A DNA stretch of 13,174 nucleotides. Origin: an uncultured Collinsella sp. (GTDB lineage Bacteria > Actinomycetota > Coriobacteriia > Coriobacteriales > Coriobacteriaceae). Of the stretch, positions 1 through 5,203 are shown in pieces (position 1 is the first letter of the stretch; every line of letters starts with the position of its first letter). The notes beneath the pieces are model-generated. The model saw only the letters and a list, made by a program, of their open reading frames with translations, did not search any database and was not told the DNA's origin. Both the position numbers and the translations under genes were made by a program. The stretch spans positions 1 to 13,174 of the forward strand of contig UQTD01000056.1 in the NCBI GenBank assembly GCA_900543845.1. Reading direction: 5' to 3'.

Positions 1-675
1 GACGAGCCGCTGGCCGTCGACGAGGAGACTATTGCCGCCCGCCGTGCTGCCGAAAGCTCGCTGTGGGGCGCTCCTGCACAGCGGCAGGCGGCGGAGGCGG
101 TGCCGTACAACGCGAACCTTGCCAACATGCCGATCATCAGCGACGCCTCTGCTGCGGCCATCGATCTCGATGACCTTGACGAGCCGGTCATCTCGAACGA
201 CGTGCCGTATGTGGTCGCTGCCCCGGTCGATGTCCCGGCCTCTGCGTCCCAGTCCGTCGCTGTCGACGAGCCTGTCGATGCGGCTTCCGAGGAAGACGTC
301 CCCATGGCCGATTATTCGGGCCACGAGGGCATGTGGGCCGCCGCTGCCGCAATTTTGGACGAGGTCGTCGAGCCTGCTCCCGTTACCGCTCCGGTGTTTA
401 CGCCTGCTCCTCAGCCCGCTGCCCCCGCTTACGTTGGTCGCCACAGCGCCGTGTTCCCCGAGGATACCGCCCGCATCTCGCGCGAAGGTATCGAGCGTGC
501 CGAGGCCATCGCTGCTGGCATCATGGAGAACCGTCGTCACGAGCGCGTCAATCAGATTCTCGAGGAGGAGATCGACCGCCTGCAGTCTGCAGCGGTGAGG
601 CGCACGGGCCGTGCCTATCTGAGCGTTATCGAGGGCGGCACCGCCAGCTTTGAGCCGCTCTGTGCGGAGGCATAA
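1..675 (+). CDS. Hypothetical acidic, Pro/Ala-rich protein (5' end outside window)
   Basis: The frame is open from base 1 to a TAA at 673-675, giving 224 visible residues with no start, so this is the C-terminal part of a longer protein. I do not recognise a family. Visible residues about 1-145 are low-complexity, rich in Asp, Glu, Ala, Val and Pro, with repeated DEP(V/L) and PAP elements, and look disordered. Residues about 155-200 are charged and probably helical (around RISREGIERAEAIAAGIMEN), possibly a short coiled coil. No membrane segment or signal peptide is visible in this part. A GTG at 100 could be mistaken for the start, but coding character continues upstream of it without a break. 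It ends 7 bases before the VanZ-like gene, so the two are probably co-transcribed. It may be the tail of a cell-envelope or division-related protein, but that is a guess from composition. Confidence 0.65.
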   Translation, partial: DEPLAVDEETIAARRAAESSLWGAPAQRQAAEAVPYNANLANMPIISDASAAAIDLDDLDEPVISNDVPYVVAAPVDVPASASQSVAVDEPVDAASEEDVPMADYSGHEGMWAAAAAILDEVVEPAPVTAPVFTPAPQPAAPAYVGRHSAVFPEDTARISREGIERAEAIAAGIMENRRHERVNQILEEEIDRLQSAAVRRTGRAYLSVIEGGTASFEPLCAEA

Positions 676-682
676 CTTCTGC

Positions 683-1132
683 ATGCTTAAACTCGATCGA
701 AAATGGGCGGTCGCGACCTGCCTGATGGTGCTGCTCATCTGGGGCAATTCGATGGTTCCCGGCACGGGGTCCGGTTCATTGAGCTTGTCGATTATGGAGG
801 CCGTTCGCGGCTTTCTGCACGGCATGGGGCTTCCGTATGAATGGGTGACTAACTTCGTCGTTCGCAAGTGCGCGCATTTTACCGAGTACATGGTGCTCGG
901 CATTCTGGCGACGCACGCTTTCGATATCGAGGGCCGTCGCACCTTTGACGTGCTGCTTCCCACAGCGGTGTTCCTGCTGCTGATCCCCTCGATTGACGAG
1001 ACGATTCAGCTCTTTGTGCCCGGTCGCGCCGGTATGATCACCGATGTGATGATCGACTGCTGCGGAGCGATGACGGGCGTTGTGCTTCGATATCTTCTAC
1101 GATCGCTCATATGTGCCAAAAAGGCCGCCTAG
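683..1132 (+). CDS. VanZ-family membrane protein
   Basis: This 149-residue protein has the VanZ-like layout. Hydrophobic segments lie at about residues 8-25, 60-78, 90-104 and 125-144. Between them are the two family signatures: RKCAHFTEYMVLG (61-73), and a second block running from DETIQ (105-109) through PGRAG (113-117) to DVMID (121-125). VanZ of Enterococcus gives low-level teicoplanin resistance, but most chromosomal VanZ-like proteins have no known function, so resistance should not be inferred. I chose ATG 683 because GGAGG (666-670) sits 12 bases upstream; a TTG at 650 in the same frame would overlap the previous gene and adds a non-hydrophobic leader. The gene follows the preceding ORF by 7 bases, and its TAG lies inside the left arm of the downstream terminator. 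Confidence 0.9.
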   Translation: MLKLDRKWAVATCLMVLLIWGNSMVPGTGSGSLSLSIMEAVRGFLHGMGLPYEWVTNFVVRKCAHFTEYMVLGILATHAFDIEGRRTFDVLLPTAVFLLLIPSIDETIQLFVPGRAGMITDVMIDCCGAMTGVVLRYLLRSLICAKKAA

Positions 1133-1161
1133 GACACATTGTTTGGTCCTAGGCGGCCTTT
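1120..1161. terminator. Strong, probably bidirectional terminator between convergent genes
   Basis: A perfect 16-bp inverted repeat has arms 1120-1135 and 1146-1161 around a 10-base loop. The + strand continues into TCTTTGTTTT, and the - strand reads out into a T-run (AAAAA at 1118-1122 on +). It ends the VanZ transcript, overlapping its stop codon, and probably also the convergent fructokinase transcript, whose stop lies about 85 bp away. Confidence 0.88.
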
Positions 1162-1245
1162 CTTTGTTTTGGGGCTTATACGGGGCGTGGCGGCGTTATC
1201 CCGTCGGATGGGATTGCTGGACGTTGCGGCGCCCCTTTGGCGCGC

Positions 1246-2139
1246 CTACTGCTGAAGCGCGGCGGCACCCAGGGCCAGGCAACCCATGATGCCCTGCTTG
1301 CCCTCGAGGCTATTGTTGACAATGTAGGTGTCGATATCGTTGACCTCGAGCGTGACGATGTAGCCGTTGAGCATCTCTGCGCACTTTTTGCGGGCGAGCG
1401 GCACGATGGGGGTGTGGTCGGCAACGCCGCCGCCGATGATGATCTTTTGCGGGGCATAGCACAGCGTGTAGGTCATGAGCGCCTGTGCCAGATAGCCTGC
1501 GAGCAGGTCCATGGCCTCCGGGTCATCGGCCATGTCTCCGGCGCTCTTGCCGCCCCAGCGCTTTTTAACGCCGGGACCGGCGATGAGGCCCTCGAGGCAG
1601 TTGTCGTGGAAGGGGCATGCGCTATGCTCGCCAATGGTGTCGCGCGGGTCGCGCGTGACCAGGATGTGGCCGGCCTCGGGATGCATCATGCCATGCACGA
1701 GCTTACCGCCCGAGAGCACGCCGGCACCCACGCCGGTACCGATCGTCAGGTACACCACGTCGGTGAGGCCCTGAGCGCAACCAAAGGTGACCTCGCCCAA
1801 GCAGGCGACGTTGACGTCGGTATCGTAGCCGCAGGGGACCTTGAGCTCGTTTTGGATGGTGCCCAGTAGGTCAAAGTAACGCCATGCGGTCTTGGGCGTC
1901 TCCAAGATCTTGCCGTACTGGGGCGAGGCAGGGTTGACCGCAGTGGGGCCAAAGGCGCCGATGCCCAGGGCGGTGATGCCCTTGTCTGCAAACCATGCGT
2001 TGACGGCCTCGACGGTTTCCTGCGGGGTCGTGGTCGCAATTTGCTCGCGCTCCAGGACCGTACCGTCCGCATAGCCCGTGGCGCAGACCATCTTGGTACC
2101 GCCGGCCTCGAGCGCTCCGATAAGCTGCTGCTCTGCCAT
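1246..2139 (-). CDS. scrK: ROK-family fructokinase
   Basis: This 297-residue cytoplasmic sugar kinase is predicted to phosphorylate fructose (possibly mannose or another hexose) at the 6-position with ATP. Visible motifs are the N-terminal phosphate loop EAGGTK (11-16), the catalytic aspartate in YDTDVN (D108), the second phosphate motif IGTGVGAG (133-140) and the adenosine-side GGGV (236-239). The ROK zinc cluster is HPEAGH (153-158) followed by CPFHDNC (175-181). The long collinear resemblance (EAGGTK, GIGAFGP, TPK.WR, STDVN-type, CPxHxxCxEGL) is to the Bacillus YdhR/GmuE-type fructokinases rather than to glucokinases. The start at 2139 is preferred over upstream in-frame starts because GAGAGGA lies 5 bases before it. 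It has its own terminator-insulated position downstream of the aminotransferase, with no sugar transporter visible nearby. Exact substrate is inferred. Confidence 0.93.
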   Translation of the reverse strand: MAEQQLIGALEAGGTKMVCATGYADGTVLEREQIATTTPQETVEAVNAWFADKGITALGIGAFGPTAVNPASPQYGKILETPKTAWRYFDLLGTIQNELKVPCGYDTDVNVACLGEVTFGCAQGLTDVVYLTIGTGVGAGVLSGGKLVHGMMHPEAGHILVTRDPRDTIGEHSACPFHDNCLEGLIAGPGVKKRWGGKSAGDMADDPEAMDLLAGYLAQALMTYTLCYAPQKIIIGGGVADHTPIVPLARKKCAEMLNGYIVTLEVNDIDTYIVNNSLEGKQGIMGCLALGAAALQQ

Positions 2140-2177
2140 AGTATTCCTCTCTCTGGGACGAGTTGCTCCGTGACTAA

Positions 2178-2183
2178 AGTATA
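2178..2183 (-). promoter_or_regulatory. Candidate -10 box for the fructokinase gene
   Basis: TATACT on the - strand, 39 bases upstream of the fructokinase ATG and just past the preceding terminator. The hexamer 17 bases further upstream (CTTTCC) is a poor -35, so this is only a placement-based suggestion. Confidence 0.35.
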
Positions 2184-2214
2184 GGGCTCTAACCAAATTA
2201 GGAAAGCGCTATAA

Positions 2215-2255
2215 AAAGAAGCCCTGCAACGCGGCGGGCGGTGCGGGGCTTCTTT
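2215..2255 (-). terminator. Rho-independent terminator of the aminotransferase gene
   Basis: Arms 2215-2228 and 2242-2255 form a 14-bp stem with one wobble pair and a 13-base loop. On the - strand the right arm is followed by T-rich sequence (TTCTTTTTATA). It lies 25 bp past the aminotransferase stop and separates it from the fructokinase gene. Confidence 0.85.
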
Positions 2256-2280
2256 GGTTGCTTTAGTTGCCGGGCCGTCC

Positions 2281-3462
2281 TTACCCGCGCGGCTTGATTT
2301 TATCACGTAGCGACTTGAGGTTCTCCAGCGCCGCGTTAAGCGTCTCGTCTCGCTTGGCAAAGTGGAAACGAATCAGATGGTTGACGGGCTCGCGGAAGAA
2401 GCTTGAGCCGGGAACGGCACCCACGCCCACCTTGGAGGCGAGATCCTCGCAGAAGTCGAGGTCGCTGTCATAGCCAAACTCAGAGATGTCCATCATGACG
2501 TAGTAGGCGCCCTGCGGCACGTTATGCTCAAGACCGATGTTGTCGAGTCCCTGACAGAACAGGTCGCGCTTGGCGGTGTAGAGGTCGAGGACCTCATCGT
2601 AATAGCTGTCGTCGAAGTTGAGAGCGGTAACGACGGCTTCCTGCAGGGGAGCGGCGGCACCCACGGTGAGGAAGTCGTGAACCTTTTTGATGCGCTCGGT
2701 AATCTCGGCCGGGGCTATGGTGTAGCCCAGGCGCCAACCGGTGATGGAGTAGGTCTTGGACAGCGAACTGCAGCTGATGGTGCGTTCGAACATGCCGGGC
2801 AGCGTGGCCATATAGACGTGCTCGTGGGGCGCATAGACGATGTGCTCGTAGACCTCGTCGGTGATGCAGTAGGCATCGTACTTTTTGCAGAGGTCGGCGA
2901 TATAGGTGAGCTCCTCGCGCGTAAAGACCTTGCCGCAGGGGTTGGACGGGTTGCACAGGACGATGGCCTTGGGGTCGTTGTCGCGGAAGGCCGCCTCGAG
3001 GACCTCGCGATCGAAGTCGAACGTGGGCGGGTTGAGCGGCACATAGATGGGCTCGGCACCCGAAAGAATCGTGTCGGCGCCGTAGTTCTCGTAGAACGGC
3101 GAGAAGATGACGACCTTGTCTCCGGGGTTCGTGACCGTCATCATGGCGGCCATCATGGCCTCGGTGGAGCCGCATGTGACTACGATGTTCTCGTTGGGGT
3201 TGATCGGCATGCCCATAAAGTGCTCCTGCTTGGCCGCGAGCGCCTCGCGCATGGCCTGGGAGCCCCAGGTGATGGAGTACTGGTGATAGAGCGGCTTGGG
3301 GTCGGTCGCGATGGTGCTGAGGCTCTCGAGCAGCTGCGCCGGAGGATCGAAGTCAGGGAATCCCTGCGAGAGGTTGACGGCACCGTACTTATTGGAGATG
3401 CGCGTCATGCGGCGGATGACCGAATCGGTGAATGTCGCCGTACGGTTGGAGAGTTCTTTCAT
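2281..3462 (-). CDS. PLP-dependent class I/II aminotransferase (kynurenine/methionine aminotransferase-like)
   Basis: This 393-residue fold-type I aminotransferase should move the amino group from an amino acid to a 2-oxoacid in the cytoplasm. In order are NLSQGFPDFD (30-39), characteristic of the KAT/YbdL/MtnE-like group, the cofactor-phosphate stretch CGSTEA (97-102), NPSNPCGK (171-178), the pyridine-N aspartate in DEVYEH (202-207) and the Schiff-base lysine in SLSKT (K236). These are followed by GWRLGY (242-247) and a C-terminal IRFHFAK with the carboxylate-binding arginine. Length is normal for the family. The start at 3462 is chosen because AAAGGA sits 5 bases upstream; an in-frame start at 3480 lacks this spacing. 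No pathway genes adjoin it, so the substrate (Met, Phe, Tyr, Gln or Asp) cannot be told. It is monocistronic and divergent from the tRNA cluster. Confidence 0.93.
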   Translation of the reverse strand: MKELSNRTATFTDSVIRRMTRISNKYGAVNLSQGFPDFDPPAQLLESLSTIATDPKPLYHQYSITWGSQAMREALAAKQEHFMGMPINPNENIVVTCGSTEAMMAAMMTVTNPGDKVVIFSPFYENYGADTILSGAEPIYVPLNPPTFDFDREVLEAAFRDNDPKAIVLCNPSNPCGKVFTREELTYIADLCKKYDAYCITDEVYEHIVYAPHEHVYMATLPGMFERTISCSSLSKTYSITGWRLGYTIAPAEITERIKKVHDFLTVGAAAPLQEAVVTALNFDDSYYDEVLDLYTAKRDLFCQGLDNIGLEHNVPQGAYYVMMDISEFGYDSDLDFCEDLASKVGVGAVPGSSFFREPVNHLIRFHFAKRDETLNAALENLKSLRDKIKPRG

Positions 3463-3546
3463 GCTTGTCCTTTCGAGCATTTGCAGTGGGGCAAGTTTAC
3501 TCCTATGAAACCGGTGGGAATTGCTCGAAACGCGCTCGAAAAACTC

Positions 3547-3565
3547 TTTTCAAAATTCTTGAAAA
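3547..3565. promoter_or_regulatory. Perfect 7-bp-arm palindrome, possible operator
   Basis: TTTTCAA-AATTC-TTGAAAA is an AT-rich perfect inverted repeat in a GC-rich genome. It lies 85 bp upstream of the aminotransferase start and just upstream of the tRNA promoter. Its symmetry suits a dimeric regulator. No T-run follows that would make it a terminator. The role is inferred from position only. Confidence 0.3.
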
Positions 3566-3572
3566 TTGGGGC

Positions 3573-3601
3573 TTGCATCGCGTGGCGTTCCTTGCAATAA
3601 T
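3573..3601 (+). promoter_or_regulatory. Sigma-A-type promoter of the tRNA cluster
   Basis: TTGCAT (3573-3578), a 17-base spacer and AATAAT (3596-3601), 27 bases before the first tRNA. Both hexamers are near consensus and the spacing is ideal. Confidence 0.6.
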
Positions 3602-3627
3602 AGTCGAGCGCGAAGCGCACAGGACAC

Positions 3628-3705
3628 GGTGGGTGTAGCTCAGTTGGCTAGAGCGACGGGTTGTGGTCCCGTAGGTCGAGGGTTCGAGTCCCTTTACCCA
3701 CCCCA
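3628..3705 (+). tRNA. tRNA-His (GTG)
   Basis: A full cloverleaf is seen: the acceptor starts GTGGGTG at 3629 and pairs with TACCCAC, and the D arm begins GCTC. The anticodon stem ACGGG/CCCGT encloses loop TTGTGGT, giving anticodon GTG. The T arm has the GTTCGA motif, and CCA is encoded at 3703-3705. A G at 3628 opposite C73 provides the extra G(-1) typical of histidine tRNAs. First gene of a three-tRNA cluster. Confidence 0.97.
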
Positions 3706-3727
3706 GTTCTTGCTTCGTGTTGATATC

Positions 3728-3803
3728 GGGTCGTTAGCTCAGTTGGTAGAGCAGGGGACTCTTAATCCCAAGGTCCAGGGTTCGAACCCCTGACGGCCCA
3801 CCA
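3728..3803 (+). tRNA. tRNA-Lys (CTT), copy 1
   Basis: 76 bases with acceptor GGGTCGT/ACGGCCC, anticodon loop CTCTTAA (anticodon CTT), T loop TTCGAAC and encoded CCA. It lies 22 bases after tRNA-His and reads AAG codons. Confidence 0.98.
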
Positions 3804-3816
3804 CACGATATCTCCT

Positions 3817-3842
3817 CTAAAGTCCGTCACAACGGACTTTAG
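3817..3842 (+). terminator. Hairpin between the two tRNA-Lys genes
   Basis: A perfect 11-bp stem (3817-3827 with 3832-3842) and 4-base loop CACA, followed only by CTTTGGG. The short T-run suggests a weak or partial terminator or an RNA-processing signal inside the cluster. Confidence 0.5.
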
Positions 3843-3846
3843 CTTT

Positions 3847-3922
3847 GGGTCGTTAGCTCAGTTGGTAGAGCAGGGGACTCTTAATCCCAAGGTCCAGGGT
3901 TCGACCCCCTGACGGCCCACCA
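3847..3922 (+). tRNA. tRNA-Lys (CTT), copy 2
   Basis: Identical to copy 1 over 76 bases except one A-to-C change in the T loop (TTCGACC instead of TTCGAAC). All stems remain intact, so it should be functional. The same variant base is present in the partial 3' copy at 4080, which shows that the downstream repeat derives from this gene. Confidence 0.97.
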
Positions 3923-3996
3923 AAGCATGTTAAAGCGACTGGCTTCGGCTGGTCGCTTTTTTTGTTAACCGTACATGGGGTCGAACCCGAAAGGGC
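3903..3996 (+). repeat. Direct repeat copy A: tRNA-Lys 3' end plus terminator
   Basis: 94 bases beginning with the last 20 bases of tRNA-Lys copy 2 and running through the UUCG terminator to CGAACCCGAAAGGGC. It recurs at 4080-4172 with three substitutions and one missing T. It includes a T-arm-like GGTCGAACCC motif near its end. A repeated tRNA 3' end is what tyrosine-recombinase integration at a tRNA leaves behind (att site), but unequal recombination could give the same picture. Confidence 0.9.
3932..3963 (+). terminator. UUCG-tetraloop terminator of the tRNA cluster
   Basis: AAAGCGACTGGC (3932-3943) pairs with GCTGGTCGCTTT (3948-3959), with two G-U wobbles, across a C(UUCG)G tetraloop, and runs into seven T. 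It is a textbook rho-independent terminator 9 bases after the second tRNA-Lys. Confidence 0.93.
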
Positions 3997-4008
3997 GCGG
4001 AGCTGAGG

Positions 4009-4078
4009 AAATGCTAAGCATTTACCAGCGCAGCGCGCAAGGCGCTTTAGCGCCGCAGCGGCCGCCTGCGCAGCAGGC
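4009..4078. repeat. Cluster of short perfect palindromes
   Basis: The 83-bp non-repeated stretch between the two tRNA-Lys 3'-end copies (3997-4079) holds three tight inverted repeats: AAATGCT-A-AGCATTT (4009-4023), GGCGCT-TT-AGCGCC (4041-4054) and GCCTGC-GCA-GCAGGC (4064-4078). A CGGCCG core lies at 4059-4064. No T-runs follow, so these are not ordinary terminators. Their density suggests a REP/BIME-like element or a recombination site. No gene is visible here. Confidence 0.6.
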
Positions 4079-4079
4079 T

Positions 4080-4172
4080 GACCCCCTGACGGCCCACCAA
4101 AGCATGTTAAAGCGACTGGCTTCGGCTGGTCGCTTTTTTGTTGACCTTGCATGGGGTCGAACCCGAAAGGGC
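4080..4172 (+). repeat. Direct repeat copy B: truncated tRNA-Lys 3' end plus terminator
   Basis: 93 bases almost identical to 3903-3996. It starts with the last 20 bases of tRNA-Lys including CCA but has no tRNA body before it, so it cannot make a tRNA. It carries a second intact copy of the UUCG terminator (4109-4139, six T). It ends 9 bases before the stop codon of the convergent dinD-like gene, for which the hairpin may act as a weak terminator on the other strand. Confidence 0.9.
4109..4139 (+). terminator. Second copy of the UUCG terminator
   Basis: Same 12-bp wobble-containing stem and TTCG loop as 3932-3963, followed by six T. It is part of the duplicated block and has no + strand gene of its own upstream. 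Confidence 0.8.
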
Positions 4173-4181
4173 ACAGACGCT

Positions 4182-5042
4182 TTACAAGTCGAGCCTGCCC
4201 TGGGGGTCGGTGAATCCGTCTGTGCCCTCCTTGAGCTTTTTCTCGTCTGCTTTCACACGACGTTCGAGTTTCTTTGTATCCTCGGCAGGCGGTAGATTCT
4301 CGGGGACAATTCCACGGTCGATGAGGCTGCCACGTACGCTTGTGTTGTTCTCGATGTGCTCTTGCTTGATCTGGTCCAGACCGTACAGGTCGTGTTCCTC
4401 GGCGTTAAAGGCCGTCATCGAGTTCGTAAGGTCCTTTGCTTTGATGAGGACATCGGCTAACCTGTCCGCCAATGCCGCGCTCTTGGGCACACCAAGCTGC
4501 CGCTTCATGTCCGCCGTGCTTCTGCCGCCGAATAACGCTTTATCGCCCTTCGACTTGATGATTGCGAATCCTTTGGAGTCCACGCCTCGTCTGAATGCAA
4601 TGCCCGAGAGCTGTTTCTCTGAATCAGATAGCGAGTGGCGCGCCTGCAAGCGCTGAATCTCTGCGAAGCGCTGCTCTATGAGCTCTTGGCGGCGCGTCTG
4701 CACAGCAAAGTATGCCTGGGCGAGCGCGATTTCGGGCTTGTTTGGGTCTCCGTTTTGGGCGATTAAATAGCATGCGTAGCGTGTTAGCTTGTAGTCTTTT
4801 ACGGCTCGTTTGGCGATGCCGGCATCTACCATTTTGCTGGCCTCAGCAAAATGGGCGGCAACAGGCATTTTATTAGTGTCACACGATGCCATGGATCTCT
4901 TAACCGCAGTCTCAAAATTACGCCATTGGGTGTATCCGAGGGGCTCCATTAAATCGCGTGCGAGCCAATACTCAACGCCGTCTTCTACATGGGCGTAGCT
5001 GTCAAGTTCGACACGCCATTTCTCGATATCCCTGCTGTCCAT
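4182..5042 (-). CDS. dinD: DNA damage-inducible protein D (DinD)-like, BRO-N domain
   Basis: This 286-residue protein matches E. coli DinD (274 residues) along most of its length. An N-terminal BRO-type domain has WLARDLMEPLGYTQWRNF (26-43). The hallmark block runs from AKRAVKDYKLTRYACYL (77-93) through QNGDP (96-100) to AQAYFAVQTRRQEL (108-121). In the C-terminal third, the conserved PENLPPAEDTKKLERRVK (247-264) is recognisable. E. coli DinD is SOS-induced and inhibits RecA filament activity; whether this one does is inferred. AGGA 6 bases upstream supports the start at 5042. I found no complete CGAAC-N4-GTTCG LexA box upstream, only tandem CGAAC/GAAC half-sites. Base composition is noticeably more A/T-rich than its neighbours, and it sits beside a repeated tRNA-Lys end, both consistent with horizontal acquisition. 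Confidence 0.9.
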   Translation of the reverse strand: MDSRDIEKWRVELDSYAHVEDGVEYWLARDLMEPLGYTQWRNFETAVKRSMASCDTNKMPVAAHFAEASKMVDAGIAKRAVKDYKLTRYACYLIAQNGDPNKPEIALAQAYFAVQTRRQELIEQRFAEIQRLQARHSLSDSEKQLSGIAFRRGVDSKGFAIIKSKGDKALFGGRSTADMKRQLGVPKSAALADRLADVLIKAKDLTNSMTAFNAEEHDLYGLDQIKQEHIENNTSVRGSLIDRGIVPENLPPAEDTKKLERRVKADEKKLKEGTDGFTDPQGRLDL

Positions 5043-5125
5043 ATCTCTTCCTTTCTGTTCGTTCGTCTACGTGGACTATGTCGACTCCGTATTCAGAATG
5101 AGTATATTTGCCCGCGCGGACACGA

Positions 5126-5161
5126 ATGGGCCCCGTGTCGCTTTGAGCTCACGGGGCCCAT
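5126..5161 (-). terminator. Hairpin downstream of the FAD oxidoreductase gene
   Basis: A perfect 12-bp stem, ATGGGCCCCGTG (5126-5137) with its complement at 5150-5161, and a 12-base loop. It lies 42 bp beyond the oxidoreductase stop and upstream of the dinD-like gene. No real T-run follows on either strand, so termination is likely but not certain. Confidence 0.6.
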
Positions 5162-5203
5162 AGATATCGATTAGTTGTGTTCTGCTCTAGAGGGGTACTC
5201 AGC

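Noticed and set aside
683..1132. Glycopeptide resistance gene
   Set aside because: The VanZ-like fold alone, without other van genes, does not support a resistance role.
2524..3600. 358-codon + strand open frame opposite the aminotransferase
   Set aside because: Same antisense effect; the - strand frame has all PLP aminotransferase motifs and a proper ribosome binding site.
3903..4172. CRISPR array
   Set aside because: Only two repeat copies of about 93 bp containing a tRNA end and terminator; no regular spacers and no cas genes in the window.
3853..4295. Open frames of 99-106 codons on both strands across the tRNA-Lys repeats
   Set aside because: They translate tRNA and terminator sequence, and the peptide repeats itself only because the DNA is duplicated.
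5043..5125. LexA (SOS) box upstream of the dinD-like gene
   Set aside because: Only tandem CGAAC and GAAC half-sites in the same orientation were found, with no facing GTTCG at the required spacing.
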